Below, one piece after another: positions 1 through 9,370 of a stretch of 64,000 nucleotides of DNA (positions within the stretch are counted from its first letter, which is position 1; each line of letters starts with the position of its first letter). Where the stretch lies: positions 991,113-1,055,112 of the forward strand of contig NZ_JAODWD010000002.1 in the NCBI RefSeq assembly GCF_025345615.1, read 5' to 3'. This DNA is from Mycobacterium deserti. Its GTDB lineage: Bacteria > Actinomycetota > Actinomycetes > Mycobacteriales > Mycobacteriaceae. A program made the translations under genes and the position numbers. The notes under the pieces are model-generated. The model made no database searches. It was not told the origin of the DNA and saw only the letters and a program-made list of their open reading frames with translations.

Positions 1-536
1 ACCGCCGCTGCGCAGGCGAGCGCGGCGCCGATCAGAACCCAGGCAGTCAGCCGGCGCACATCGCGCTTCGGCCGCTCGACCGCACGTACCTCGGTGCGCA
101 GCAACAGATCCGCGAACGTTCGACGGCGTCGATCCCACAGCGGCCACAGCCACCCGACGAACAGGGCGGCGGTGTCCAGTAGGTGCGCGACGTCGCGGAC
201 CAGTAGCCGCCACACGCCCGCGGCTGCGCCGTCGCGCGTCGTCACCGCGATACCCAGCAGCGCTCGGCCGAGGCTGAATCCCCGCGTGCTTGGTAGCAGC
301 CACCGGTTCACCGCCATCGCCACGAAGGCCAGGGCCGCAGCGCCGACGTAGAGCCACCACAGCCACCCGCGCAGCGGTGCGGTCCACGCCACCAGCGCCA
401 GCGTCGCGATCACTGCGACACCCAGCAGGACGTCGACGGCGAAGGCGCCCGCCCTGGCCGGCCACGAGGCCAGCGCGGGCAACGGCGTCGCGTCCTCGGT
501 CGGCGCGTCCACGGTGGTGTCGACGACAGCGGTCAC
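1..536 (-). CDS. Mce-associated RDD-domain membrane protein (Rv0176-like), 3' end cut by the window
   Basis: The minus-strand reading frame starts with GTG at 536 and runs off the window edge, so about 178 codons are visible. The protein has at least two hydrophobic helices early on, separated by a region containing NRWLLPSTRGFSLGRALLGI, which has the character of an RDD domain. Its start overlaps the stop of the preceding Mce-associated gene by 4 nt (GTGA), indicating translational coupling. In M. tuberculosis the gene at this operon position (Rv0176) also has an N-terminal RDD domain, and such proteins are thought to support Mce transporter assembly or stability in the membrane. The exact function is unknown and the C-terminus is not visible. 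Confidence 0.8.
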   Translation of the reverse strand, partial: MTAVVDTTVDAPTEDATPLPALASWPARAGAFAVDVLLGVAVIATLALVAWTAPLRGWLWWLYVGAAALAFVAMAVNRWLLPSTRGFSLGRALLGIAVTTRDGAAAGVWRLLVRDVAHLLDTAALFVGWLWPLWDRRRRTFADLLLRTEVRAVERPKRDVRRLTAWVLIGAALACAAA

Positions 537-1174
537 GAGGTGACCTGGTCGATGTCGGCGACTTTGTAGGCGCCCTCGAACGGCGTCATTTTCAACCGCA
601 ACCGGTAACCCTGCTCCTGGTCGGCCGTCTCCGCGTTCGTGATCTTCACCCGCACCGCGACCAGAACGTCGACGGTCCCGTCGTCGTTGTGCTTCTCCAC
701 CGCGCCACGCATGTCCGAGACCGCCACCTTGACGTCGGCGGCCTGGTAGGCGTCGACGAACACACCGCTGTAGAGCGTCGCCTGCGCTGTCATGTCGCCG
801 GTGAAGCACTCGATGATCTTCGACTGCGCAGCGGTCATGGCCGCCGTGTCCGGTGCGTGCGTCGCGGCTACGCATGCCTTGGCCGCCTCGAGCGCCGCGT
901 TGTCGGCGGCGGCCACGGCCTGGCTGTCCTGGTGCGCCTTGAGCGCGAGGTAGCCGCCCACAGCGCCACCGATGGCCAGCAGGACCAACACGGCGCAGAT
1001 GCCCGCCATCCATCCGATGCCCAACCGCGACACGCGGCGGAGGTCAGGCTCTGCGGCTTGTTCGGATTCGTCGATCGATGGGGTCTGGTCTTGCGGGGGT
1101 ACTGCTAACGACTCGTCGGGCGAAGCATCAGCATCGGTGGGGTTCAGCTGGCGGGTGCCAGCATCTCCTTCCAT
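533..1174 (-). CDS. Mce-associated membrane protein (Rv0175-like)
   Basis: This 213-residue protein has an acidic cytoplasmic N-terminus (about residues 1-50), one transmembrane helix at about 51-78, and a C-terminal extracytoplasmic domain of NTF2-like size. That is the usual layout and length of mycobacterial Mce-associated membrane proteins. It follows mce1F directly, and its ATG at 1174 lies 31 nt inside the mce1F coding region. Its stop overlaps the next start. Position and topology match Rv0175. The biochemical role is not established; an accessory or stabilising role in the Mce1 complex is inferred from the operon. Confidence 0.85.
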   Translation of the reverse strand: MEGDAGTRQLNPTDADASPDESLAVPPQDQTPSIDESEQAAEPDLRRVSRLGIGWMAGICAVLVLLAIGGAVGGYLALKAHQDSQAVAAADNAALEAAKACVAATHAPDTAAMTAAQSKIIECFTGDMTAQATLYSGVFVDAYQAADVKVAVSDMRGAVEKHNDDGTVDVLVAVRVKITNAETADQEQGYRLRLKMTPFEGAYKVADIDQVTS

Positions 1175-2706
1175 CCGTCGTCTCCTGTATTCGAATTGCT
1201 GACGTTGTACCTGACGCCGTCAGGTCCGACGACCTGACCACTGCTCGGGCTGTACACCGCCGTGGCACCTGGTGGCCCTGGTGCCGGAGTGTAGATGCAC
1301 GGGTTGGGCTGCTGTCCACTGCAGGTCACCGAACCCTGGCCGGGCGGGCTCAACGGGTCGCTGACCGGGGCCGTTGCTTGCGGCGGCGGCAACTGGTCCG
1401 CCGGCAGCGGATTCATCCCGTTGTTGACCGACGGCGCCTGGATGACACCGCGGCCGGGGTTGACGCCCTGGTCGCACCGCGCACCGGGAGCGGGGCACGA
1501 CAGGACCTGATTCGGGTCGCCATACCACGGGTTCGTTCCCAGCGGCACGTAGGGCTCGGGGCTGCGGCACTCCATCGGGGTGGCTGCCCGCTTACCGGGA
1601 ACGTCGACGCACGGATAGTTACGCGCACCGCGGACGACGTTGGCCTGGTAGTCCTTCGGGATCTTGCAGTAGGTGCCGCGCGGCAGCGGCGCCATGCTCA
1701 CATCGGCGGGTGAACGCCACTCGGACGCGGGCAGGAAGCCGGTCAGGCAGGGCGGCGGCTGGTTGATCGACAACGCCAGCGGCAGCTGGCCGAGGTCTTC
1801 GAACAGCGTGCCCGCCTGCGCCACCGCTGCACCCTGGGGCAAGATCACCAGGGTCTGCTCGAGGCCCTTGTGGTAGCGATTGAGCATGTCGGTGACGATC
1901 GCGAGGTTCGCCAGCGTCTGCGGCAACGAGTCGCGCACTCCCGTGAACACCGCGTTGACCTGATCGGCCGTCGGCGCGGCCTGCTCGAGGCCGCTACGAA
2001 GCGCCGCGTCCTGCTCGGCCGACTGTGCGGCGATCACATTGAGATTGCGTGACCACTCGGCGATGTTGTCGCCCGACTGCACCTGACTGTCGAGGATCGG
2101 CGCCGCGTTGTTGATGATGTCGTTGACCTGCGGCAGGTTCTCCTGGAGCCCCTGCGCGATGTTGGTCGTCGAGTCGACCAGCCGCTGCAGCGACGGACCC
2201 AAACCGCCGACGGCCAGCGAGGTCTCGGTCAGCAGCCTGTCGATCTTCTCTTTAGGCAGCACAGCGAGGCCCTTGTTGGCCGCGTCCAGCGCGGGGCCGA
2301 CCTCACTGGGCACGGTGCTGTCGGTGATCGTGTGGCCCTCGGACAGGTACTGGCCCGGGTTGCCGGTCGAGACCAGGTCCAGATACTGCTCACCGATGGC
2401 CGACACCGAATGGACGTTGGCCGACGCGTCGGCCGGGATCTTGTACCGGTTGTCGATGCTCATCACCGCCATCGCGCCGTTCTCGGTGGGCTCGACCGAC
2501 GTGACCTTGCCGATCTGAGTGCCGCGGTACGTCACGTTGGCGGTGGCGTAGAGCCCACCGGATCGTGGCAGCTCGGCTTTCAGCTCGTACTGGCCGATGC
2601 CCATCAGGCTGGGCACCCGCAGGTAGTACCAGCCCAGCACCACCAGGGCGATGATCGTCAGGATGGTGAACAGCACCAACTGAAACTTGATGAACCTGGT
2701 CAGCAC
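1144..2706 (-). CDS. mce1F: MCE-family protein Mce1F
   Basis: This 520-residue protein is the last of the six MCE-domain proteins. It has one N-terminal membrane anchor (about residues 7-28), then an MCE/MlaD domain with the LPRSGGLYATANVTYRGTQI stretch, a helical middle section rich in polar and hydrophobic heptads, and a long proline- and cysteine-containing tail. It is a periplasmic-space substrate-channel subunit of the Mce1 lipid importer. It starts 3 nt after mce1E. The tail (roughly residues 380-500) is low-complexity and rich in Pro and Gly, as in other actinobacterial MceF proteins. Confidence 0.93.
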   Translation of the reverse strand: MLTRFIKFQLVLFTILTIIALVVLGWYYLRVPSLMGIGQYELKAELPRSGGLYATANVTYRGTQIGKVTSVEPTENGAMAVMSIDNRYKIPADASANVHSVSAIGEQYLDLVSTGNPGQYLSEGHTITDSTVPSEVGPALDAANKGLAVLPKEKIDRLLTETSLAVGGLGPSLQRLVDSTTNIAQGLQENLPQVNDIINNAAPILDSQVQSGDNIAEWSRNLNVIAAQSAEQDAALRSGLEQAAPTADQVNAVFTGVRDSLPQTLANLAIVTDMLNRYHKGLEQTLVILPQGAAVAQAGTLFEDLGQLPLALSINQPPPCLTGFLPASEWRSPADVSMAPLPRGTYCKIPKDYQANVVRGARNYPCVDVPGKRAATPMECRSPEPYVPLGTNPWYGDPNQVLSCPAPGARCDQGVNPGRGVIQAPSVNNGMNPLPADQLPPPQATAPVSDPLSPPGQGSVTCSGQQPNPCIYTPAPGPPGATAVYSPSSGQVVGPDGVRYNVSNSNTGDDGWKEMLAPAS

Positions 2707-2709
2707 TGC

Positions 2710-3861
2710 TCACTCACCCCTTTCCACACGCGGTCCGCCCGGCGCATTGTGCGGGTTCGGTGTGAACCGCACATCCGGGATCATCGTCGCTGGATCACGT
2801 CCCCAGGCCTGCTCGAGTGCGCGCAGCATGCCCGAGACACCGGTGCCCGTCAGGATGCCGTTGTCGACGGCCGACAACGTGAGGTCCACCATCAGCGACA
2901 CGTTGAGGAAGTCGCCGCGGACCACCTTCGGCACGTTCTCGATCGAGAACGGCGCGGTGAGCATCAGTTTGAGCGCACCGATCAGGTACGGCGACGCCCG
3001 GCCGAGTTGCTTCAGCGGACGCTGCAGGTTGCGCAGGTTGGTGTTGATGTCGTCACTGGCGGGCGCCAGCGCATTGTCGGCCGCGACGCTGATGCGCCCC
3101 AGCGCCTCGACCGCGTCGGCGAACAGATCGCGTGTTTCGGCGAAATGCTTGATCAGCGGCGGGAATTCGGTCAGCACCCGGTCCAGGGTGTTGTTGCGCT
3201 GAGCGACGATCGCCAGCAGCCGATCAGTGGAGTCGATCGCCCGCGTGATGTCTTCGCGCTGCTGGTTCAGTTCGTCGGTGAACGTGTCCAACCGGTTCAG
3301 GAACTCGCGGATCTGGTCGCCGCGGCCGTTGAGCACGTTGAAGATCTCGGTCTGGATGACCTCGAGGTTCTGCACTCCGCCGCCGCGCAGGATGGTGGCG
3401 ATGCTGGCCAGCACCCGCTCGGTGGTGGGAAACGACGACGCGTTCTGCAGCGGGATGGTGTCGCCGTTGCGCAACGGCTGCGACGACGGGTCCGGCGGCG
3501 TCTCGAGTTCCACGTGCTGCGAACCCAGGAGGCTGGTCTGCCCGATACGGGCCAGCGCGTTCTCGGGCAGCTTCACGTCGGAGTTCAGATCCAGCGTCAG
3601 TGTCGCGACCCAGTTCTTCAGCTCGATGGACCGCACCCGGCCGACATACACGTCGGACACCCGGACCCGGCTGTTGACGTTGAGCGCCAACGTGTCCGGA
3701 ATCTGCACGTAGATCGTCATCCGGTCCGAACCGGTGCCCGGTCCGCCGGGCAGCGGCACGTTCGCGATGCCCTTCCACGAGCCGCACGAGCTCAGCACGA
3801 GCGCGATCGCCGACAACGCGACCGTGCGTCGCGCGATCCGGCCCCACTTGCGCGCGATCAT
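2710..3861 (-). CDS. mce1E: Mce1E lipoprotein (LprK)
   Basis: This 383-residue protein begins with a signal sequence ending in a lipobox (LVLSSC), so it should be exported and lipidated. The MCE domain follows, containing IGQTSLLGSQHVEL, and then the helical CUP1-type region. It is the lipoprotein member (position E) of the Mce1 transporter. The chosen start at 3861 is preceded by a GAGGG Shine-Dalgarno at suitable spacing. An in-frame ATG at 3885, 7 nt after the mce1D stop, would add eight residues and cannot be excluded. The same frame stays open further upstream through mce1D, but that part is not coding for this gene. Confidence 0.92.
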   Translation of the reverse strand: MIARKWGRIARRTVALSAIALVLSSCGSWKGIANVPLPGGPGTGSDRMTIYVQIPDTLALNVNSRVRVSDVYVGRVRSIELKNWVATLTLDLNSDVKLPENALARIGQTSLLGSQHVELETPPDPSSQPLRNGDTIPLQNASSFPTTERVLASIATILRGGGVQNLEVIQTEIFNVLNGRGDQIREFLNRLDTFTDELNQQREDITRAIDSTDRLLAIVAQRNNTLDRVLTEFPPLIKHFAETRDLFADAVEALGRISVAADNALAPASDDINTNLRNLQRPLKQLGRASPYLIGALKLMLTAPFSIENVPKVVRGDFLNVSLMVDLTLSAVDNGILTGTGVSGMLRALEQAWGRDPATMIPDVRFTPNPHNAPGGPRVERGE

Positions 3862-3892
3862 CTTTGCCCTCTGTTCTTCGCGCATGCGCTCA

Positions 3893-5539
3893 TCACCGAC
3901 CTGCTTCTGCTGGTAGCGGCGGTCCTGCGGGTGCCGCCGGTGCCGCGGGTGCGGGGCCGGGTCCCGGTCCGGGTGCCGACAACGGCGAGCCACCCGGGTC
4001 ACCCGGGATGACGCCCGGCGACGGCGGCGGCGGGGGTCCCGGCTGCGGGTACCACGGCGGTGGCAGCGGGTTGTTCTGGTCGAACGCGTTGGGCGGTCCG
4101 GGCAGGTTGCCGTCGCGGGTCGTCCCGAAGGCAGGCGGCGCGCCGGGAACCACACAGTCGGGTCCGCCCAGCAGTTCTGCGAGGCACTCCGGGGTCATCA
4201 TGTTCTTGGTGAACGGCTGCACGTCCACACCCTGCATGCCCGGCGCGGCGACCCAGCCCTGTTCGTGGTTGCCGTGCGAGAACAACGTGTCGCGCGACCA
4301 GATACCCGGCACCGTGGTGTCCTTGTAACCCGGCCGGGGCTGCAGGCGCGGTTCCGAGTATGCGATGTGCTTCGGCAACGTCAACGCCGAGGTGAACTGG
4401 TTGACGCCGAACGGCGGGAAGTTGAACTTGATGGCATCGAGGATCGGCGCCAGGTACTGCGCGCACATCTCCGCCGACTCCTGGTAACCCAGCCTGCTGC
4501 CGGCCTGGATCGAGCTGCAGACGAACTGCAACGGGTTGGCGAAGTTGTTGATCACCGGGATGCCCATGACGCCACCGGTCACCGGGGACACGATGTTCAT
4601 CAGGTTCGAGCCGAGGTTCGGGAACACGTGCAGCGCCGTCTCCAGGCCGTTGCGCGGCTCGGGCTGCAGGATCGCGTTGGTCACCTCGGCCAGGTTGTTG
4701 ATGTCGGTCGTCAGCACCTCGGCGTTCTCGTCGAGGAAGCTGCGCGTGGTCTGCAGCAGCTGGTTGAGGTCCTGCAGCGCGTTGGCGACCTCGCGGTCGG
4801 TGTTGGTGAACGCGCCGGTGAACTCCGCGAGGTCGTCGTTGAGCGCGACGAACTGCTGATCGCTGCGGTGCAGGGCGTTGACGAACAGCGCCAGACTCTT
4901 GACGACACCGAAGAAGTCGTCGCGGCCCTCGTTGAGGGCGAACAACGCCTCCGACAGATTGTTCAGCGTCTTGTTGAGCTGCTCACCCTTGCCGGCGAAT
5001 CCGTCGGCGGCCGATTCGATGATGTCGCCGAACGGACCCTTGGGCTGCTCGGGCGTGGGGCCCAGATCGGTCAGGAGCCGGTCGATGGAGTCACGCAGTT
5101 CGTCGTACTCGACCGGCACTTGGGTGTTGTCGATCGGAATGACGGCGCCGTCCTCCAGCACCGGCCCGCCGCTGTAGGGCGGGGACAGCTGGATGTTGCG
5201 CGACGCGACCAGGCTCGGGTTCAGGATCGACGCGGTGGCGTTGGCGGGCACCTGGTACTTGTTCTCGTAGGTGAAGGTGACCTTCATCTTGTCGCCCGCT
5301 GGTTCGATCTCCTCGATCTTGCCCACCTGCACGCCCATGATCGTCACCTTGTCGCCGGAATACAGCGCCAGCGTGTCGGTGAAGTAGGCGACGACGGTGT
5401 TGGTGGTCATCTTCTTGTAGAGGCCGTACCCGACGAACGCGGCCACCAGAACAAGCACCACGATCACCGCGCCGATGATCAACGTGGCGCGAGATATGCC
5501 CGGCGCCTTGAGGTTTCGGATGTTGAAGATTGTCGACAT
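3893..5539 (-). CDS. mce1D: MCE-family protein Mce1D
   Basis: This 548-residue protein has a single N-terminal transmembrane segment (about residues 18-42). The MCE domain (about 45-120) contains the GDKVTIMGVQVGKIEEIEP region. The long helical domain and a C-terminal tail of about 100 residues dominated by Pro, Gly and Ala follow. It is a channel-forming subunit of the Mce1 lipid import system. The ATG at 5539 is preceded by a purine-rich ribosome binding site lying in the 10-nt gap after mce1C. Confidence 0.93.
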   Translation of the reverse strand: MSTIFNIRNLKAPGISRATLIIGAVIVVLVLVAAFVGYGLYKKMTTNTVVAYFTDTLALYSGDKVTIMGVQVGKIEEIEPAGDKMKVTFTYENKYQVPANATASILNPSLVASRNIQLSPPYSGGPVLEDGAVIPIDNTQVPVEYDELRDSIDRLLTDLGPTPEQPKGPFGDIIESAADGFAGKGEQLNKTLNNLSEALFALNEGRDDFFGVVKSLALFVNALHRSDQQFVALNDDLAEFTGAFTNTDREVANALQDLNQLLQTTRSFLDENAEVLTTDINNLAEVTNAILQPEPRNGLETALHVFPNLGSNLMNIVSPVTGGVMGIPVINNFANPLQFVCSSIQAGSRLGYQESAEMCAQYLAPILDAIKFNFPPFGVNQFTSALTLPKHIAYSEPRLQPRPGYKDTTVPGIWSRDTLFSHGNHEQGWVAAPGMQGVDVQPFTKNMMTPECLAELLGGPDCVVPGAPPAFGTTRDGNLPGPPNAFDQNNPLPPPWYPQPGPPPPPSPGVIPGDPGGSPLSAPGPGPGPAPAAPAAPAGPPLPAEAGR

Positions 5540-5549
5540 GTGCTATCCC

Positions 5550-7130
5550 CTACCCCTGCTGCGATCCTGGTGGCAGGAACGGCGGATTGCCTGGTAACGG
5601 CGGCGTTCCGGCGGGCGGCAACTGCGGGCCTGGTCCCGGCACCGCCGGCGCAGGCAACGCGGGCGGTATCGGAGCGAAGCCCTGCGTGAAGTCCGGCGGC
5701 TGGGGCGGCATCGGGCCGACAGGCACGGTGCGGGCTCCCGGCGGCGCGGGCGGCAGCTGGCCGTGCGCACCCGGCACATTGGGCGGCAACTGGCCGGGGA
5801 TGGCCGCGGCGGGCACACCCGGCGACGGCTGCGGGCCGTGCACGTTGGGGTCGGAGGTGGCCACGTTCGGCGGTCCGTAATTCGGTCCGTACGGGTTGTC
5901 GCCGAAGGGGCCGACCGACAGGTTGGCGCACGGCAGCGGGTTGCCGGGCCGCGGCAGGCCGTCAGCCGGCGGCGTGTAGGAGCACGGCGAGCCCTTCAGC
6001 ACGCCCGGGCCCGGGTTCTCCGGTGTGCCCTCGAGCACAGCGGGTCCTGGTGGCGGAGCGCCGTTTTCGAAGCCCTGCGCATTCGGGTCGGGGAACCTGA
6101 ACGCCGGCAGACCCGCGTTGCGCCAGAACTCCTCGGGGTTGATGCCACGCTTCTTGAAGGCCGCGTCGACGAACGGCTGCAGGATCTGGCCCGGCAGCAG
6201 GTTGACGAGCATGACCTTGAAGTACGGACCGGACGCGACGGCCTCACCGAGGGACGCCACGAAGCTGGCAACCGTGGTGAGCGTGTCCATCAGGTCGTAT
6301 TTGCGCTCGCGCAGGATGTCGCTGACGGTGCGCAGTTGCTCGAGCACCCGGTTGAGGTTCGGGTTGTCGTCGATGAAGCCCTTCACCTGCTCGGAGAAGG
6401 CCGACACGTTCTCCAGCAGCACGCTGACCGCATAGTTGCGTTCGTTGATCGCGCCGAGCAGCGACTGAGCGTTGACCAGGAGCTGGTTGATCTGCGAGCT
6501 GCGGCTGCCGAGGATGCCGGCGATGCGGTTGGCGTTGTCGAGCAGCTTCTTGATGTCGTCGTCGCGCTTGCCGATGGTGTCGGAGAACCGGGCCACCCCG
6601 TCGAGGGCCGCGCTCAGATGCGGGTACGTCTGATCGATGGTCTCGGACAACACATTCAGCGATTGCTTGACGGTGTCGGTGTCCCACTCCGAGGCTGCCT
6701 TAGTGACGTCGAAGAACGCGTCGTAAATCTGGTAGGGCGTCGTGGTCTGCCCCAGCGGCAGGGTGCCGTTGGCGCGCAACGGCTCCGAACCGCGCGGCTC
6801 GATCTCGATGTTGCGGCGACCCAGGATGGTGTCGGTTCGGATGGCCGCGCGGCTCTGGGTCCCGATCTGGGTGCCGTTGAGCGAGTAGCCGATCTTGACC
6901 TTGTCTCCCTCGATTTCCATGCTGCTGACCAGACCCACGTCGACACCGGCGATGCGGACCTTGTCGCCCGGATTGAGCCCACCTGTGTCGGAGAACTGGG
7001 CGTAGTAGGTCGGCTTGGCGAACAGCATCGGCACGCTGGCGATGCTCTGGCCCACGCCGACGACGAGCAGCAGGACAAGAATGCCCATCAACCCGTTGCG
7101 GACCCGGTTCGAACCTTCGAGCGTTCTCAT
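5550..7130 (-). CDS. mce1C: MCE-family protein Mce1C
   Basis: This protein has 526 residues when started at the ATG at 7130, which overlaps the mce1B stop as ATGA. A longer reading from 7142 would add four residues and is less likely given the coupling. It has an N-terminal membrane anchor (MGILVLLLVVGVGQ region), an MCE domain with GDKVRIAGVDVGLVSSMEI, a helical CUP1-like domain, and a strikingly proline/glycine-rich last 150 residues. It forms part of the hetero-oligomeric MCE assembly that shuttles lipids between the envelope layers and YrbE. Confidence 0.93.
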   Translation of the reverse strand: MRTLEGSNRVRNGLMGILVLLLVVGVGQSIASVPMLFAKPTYYAQFSDTGGLNPGDKVRIAGVDVGLVSSMEIEGDKVKIGYSLNGTQIGTQSRAAIRTDTILGRRNIEIEPRGSEPLRANGTLPLGQTTTPYQIYDAFFDVTKAASEWDTDTVKQSLNVLSETIDQTYPHLSAALDGVARFSDTIGKRDDDIKKLLDNANRIAGILGSRSSQINQLLVNAQSLLGAINERNYAVSVLLENVSAFSEQVKGFIDDNPNLNRVLEQLRTVSDILRERKYDLMDTLTTVASFVASLGEAVASGPYFKVMLVNLLPGQILQPFVDAAFKKRGINPEEFWRNAGLPAFRFPDPNAQGFENGAPPPGPAVLEGTPENPGPGVLKGSPCSYTPPADGLPRPGNPLPCANLSVGPFGDNPYGPNYGPPNVATSDPNVHGPQPSPGVPAAAIPGQLPPNVPGAHGQLPPAPPGARTVPVGPMPPQPPDFTQGFAPIPPALPAPAVPGPGPQLPPAGTPPLPGNPPFLPPGSQQG

Positions 7131-8158
7131 TGCGGCGTGCACCTACCCGACGGCTGACCGAACAACTTGACCGTGCGCACCGGACCACCCGGCTGCAAAC
7201 CGTTGAGGCGCAAGGAGATATCGCAGGCGTAGAAGTTGAAGAAGTCGCCGTAGATACCGCCAGCGCGGCCGATGATCTTGAACGCTGTCGGCAGCCTGGT
7301 CAGCAGGTCGTTGAGCTCGTCCTGCTGGTCGATCAGCGGCTGCTGAATGGTTTCGAGGTGGCCGATGGTGCTCTGCAGCAACGGCCGGTTGTCGGCAAGC
7401 AGATCAGACAGCGTGCCCGCCGCGTCACTGATCCCCGCGACCGACGTCGCGATCGGGTCGGCCCGGTTCTTCAGGCCCGTGATCAGCGTCTCGAAGTCCT
7501 GCACCGTCTCGTCGAACTGCTGCTGATGCTTGACGGTCGTGTCGAGCACCGTGTTGAGGTTGCGGATCACCTCTCCGATCGCCTGGTCGCGATCGGCCAG
7601 GGCCGAGGTGAGCGACGCGGTCTGGTCGAGGATGTCGTTGATGGTGCCGCCCTGTCCTTGGAAGATCGTGACGATCGACTGGGCGATGCTGTTGACCTTG
7701 TCCGGATCCAGCGCACGGAACACCGGCCGGAAGCCGCCGATCAGGGCGTCGAGGTCCAGCGCCGGCTCGGTCCGCTCGATCGGGATGGTCCCGCCGCCGG
7801 GCATCCGCTTGTCGCTGTCGCCACGCTTGAGTTCCATGTACCGGTCGCCGATGAGGTTCAGGTAGCGGATCGATGCGGTGGTGCCTTCGAAGAGCGGCAG
7901 GGAACGGTCGACATCGAAATCGACCTTCGCCTGGGTTCCGCCGTTGACGATCTGAACCTTGGAGACCTTGCCGACCTCGACGCCTGACGCACGGACGAAC
8001 TGTCCGGAACGCAGCCCACTGGCATCGGTGAAGATCGCCGTATAGGTGGTGGTGCGGTCGAAGCGCATCTGACCGAACACCACGATGATGATCGCGGTGA
8101 ACAGCAGCAGCACCAGCGAGAAGGCGCCGAGTTTGATGGCGGTACCGGTGATTTTCAT
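7127..8158 (-). CDS. mce1B: MCE-family protein Mce1B
   Basis: This 343-residue protein matches the usual MceB length of about 345. The N-terminal anchor is at about residues 9-30. The MCE domain contains GLRSGQFVRASGVEVGKVSK, followed by the helical region and a short C-terminus with several cysteines and no long proline tail. The ATG at 8158 forms an ATGA overlap with the mce1A stop, and its own stop overlaps mce1C in the same way. It is the second of the six MCE subunits. The same frame stays open upstream of 8158 inside mce1A, but that part belongs to another frame and was not included. Confidence 0.93.
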   Translation of the reverse strand: MKITGTAIKLGAFSLVLLLFTAIIIVVFGQMRFDRTTTYTAIFTDASGLRSGQFVRASGVEVGKVSKVQIVNGGTQAKVDFDVDRSLPLFEGTTASIRYLNLIGDRYMELKRGDSDKRMPGGGTIPIERTEPALDLDALIGGFRPVFRALDPDKVNSIAQSIVTIFQGQGGTINDILDQTASLTSALADRDQAIGEVIRNLNTVLDTTVKHQQQFDETVQDFETLITGLKNRADPIATSVAGISDAAGTLSDLLADNRPLLQSTIGHLETIQQPLIDQQDELNDLLTRLPTAFKIIGRAGGIYGDFFNFYACDISLRLNGLQPGGPVRTVKLFGQPSGRCTPQ

Positions 8159-9366
8159 GGGTTGATCGTGTTCTCCCCGACCTGACGTCCCCAGACGTAC
8201 TCGATAAGGATCGGCTGCCCCAGTTCGAAGTGGTTGTACGGAGCGATCGACGCCCCGTTGTCCATCACGAGATACGGCGCCGGCCACAGGTCACGCGTGA
8301 TCGGTTGCCAACAACCCGGCCTGCCCTCGGGTCCGCCGCGTGCGTTCACGCGCGGCAAGTTGTCCGGGTAGACGTACGGGTTGGCCGCACCCATCAGCTC
8401 CGACAGCGTCCGCAGCGAGTAGCCGTTGCCGCCGAGCGACGCCGCCACCTTGGGCTCGACATCGTGGAAGTTGCGGATGGTGCAGAACAACGCCGGGCTG
8501 TACTCGTCGAGGATCTCCGAGGGGCGGATGAGGTCCTTGGCGCCGCGTATCAAATACGGTCCGCTGCGTTCGAAGATGTCGGCGCCGGTGTTGCCGAAGC
8601 CGATCGAGGCCATCAGTGCCTGGTCGATGTTCTCCTGCTGGTCGTTGAGCGTGGCCGCGGTGGTGACGGCGTTCTCCAGACCGTCGAACAGGTCAGGCGC
8701 CGCATTGGCGTAGGTGTCGCCGAGATCGGCCAGCAGTTGGTTGTCGCGGCGGATCTGCGGCATCTGCGGGTTCAGGTCGGCCAGGATCTCGTTGCCGTTG
8801 ATGATCGACTGTCCGAACCGGTCACCGAGGCCGTCGAGGGCTTCGGCGGCGGCGGTCAGCGTCTGGTTCAACTTGATCGGGTCGACCTGCTGCGTCACCT
8901 CCACGATGGTCTCGAACAGCGTGTTGAACTCCGTCGTCACCGTCGTCACATCGATCACGTCGGCTGACGAGATTCGGTCCTTGGCAGGGTTCTTCGGCGA
9001 GGTGAAGTTGACGTACTTGTTGCCGAACACGGTGGTCGCGTCGATGCTGGCGTCGACGTTCTTGGGGATCAGGTTCAGGTACTTCGGGTCGACGTCGAGC
9101 GTGATCTTGGCCCGCGGCTCTCCGCCGACATCGATGGCGTCGACGCTCGCCACCCGGCCGATCTCGACGCCGTTGTAGGTGACCTTGTTCCCGGGGTCCA
9201 TCGACAGGCCCGCGCGGGCGGCCATCATGGTCAGCTGTTCGCGCTTGAGGAAGTCGCCGCGGAACTGCATGAACACCAGCACCAGTGCGGCGATGGTCAG
9301 CAGTGCCAGCACGATGCCGGCGATCTTGTACGGCGGGGTACGGGGCTTATTCACAGGTGCGGTCAT
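8155..9366 (-). CDS. mce1A: MCE-family protein Mce1A
   Basis: This 403-residue protein has an N-terminal transmembrane helix (about residues 13-31). The MCE domain contains GLSMDPGNKVTYNGVEIGRV, followed by the helical CUP1-type domain and a short C-terminus. It is the founding member of the mammalian-cell-entry family; the Mce1 complex is known to import fatty and mycolic acids. At 403 residues it is shorter than the 454-residue M. tuberculosis protein, because it lacks the extended C-terminal tail. The ATG at 9366 lies 4 nt after the yrbE1B stop. Confidence 0.92.
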   Translation of the reverse strand: MTAPVNKPRTPPYKIAGIVLALLTIAALVLVFMQFRGDFLKREQLTMMAARAGLSMDPGNKVTYNGVEIGRVASVDAIDVGGEPRAKITLDVDPKYLNLIPKNVDASIDATTVFGNKYVNFTSPKNPAKDRISSADVIDVTTVTTEFNTLFETIVEVTQQVDPIKLNQTLTAAAEALDGLGDRFGQSIINGNEILADLNPQMPQIRRDNQLLADLGDTYANAAPDLFDGLENAVTTAATLNDQQENIDQALMASIGFGNTGADIFERSGPYLIRGAKDLIRPSEILDEYSPALFCTIRNFHDVEPKVAASLGGNGYSLRTLSELMGAANPYVYPDNLPRVNARGGPEGRPGCWQPITRDLWPAPYLVMDNGASIAPYNHFELGQPILIEYVWGRQVGENTINP

Positions 9367-9370
9367 GGCG

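Noticed and set aside
2332..4011. Long plus-strand frames opposite mce1D-F
   Set aside because: They are antisense shadows of MCE genes, with Arg/Gln/His-rich composition and no ribosome binding sites.
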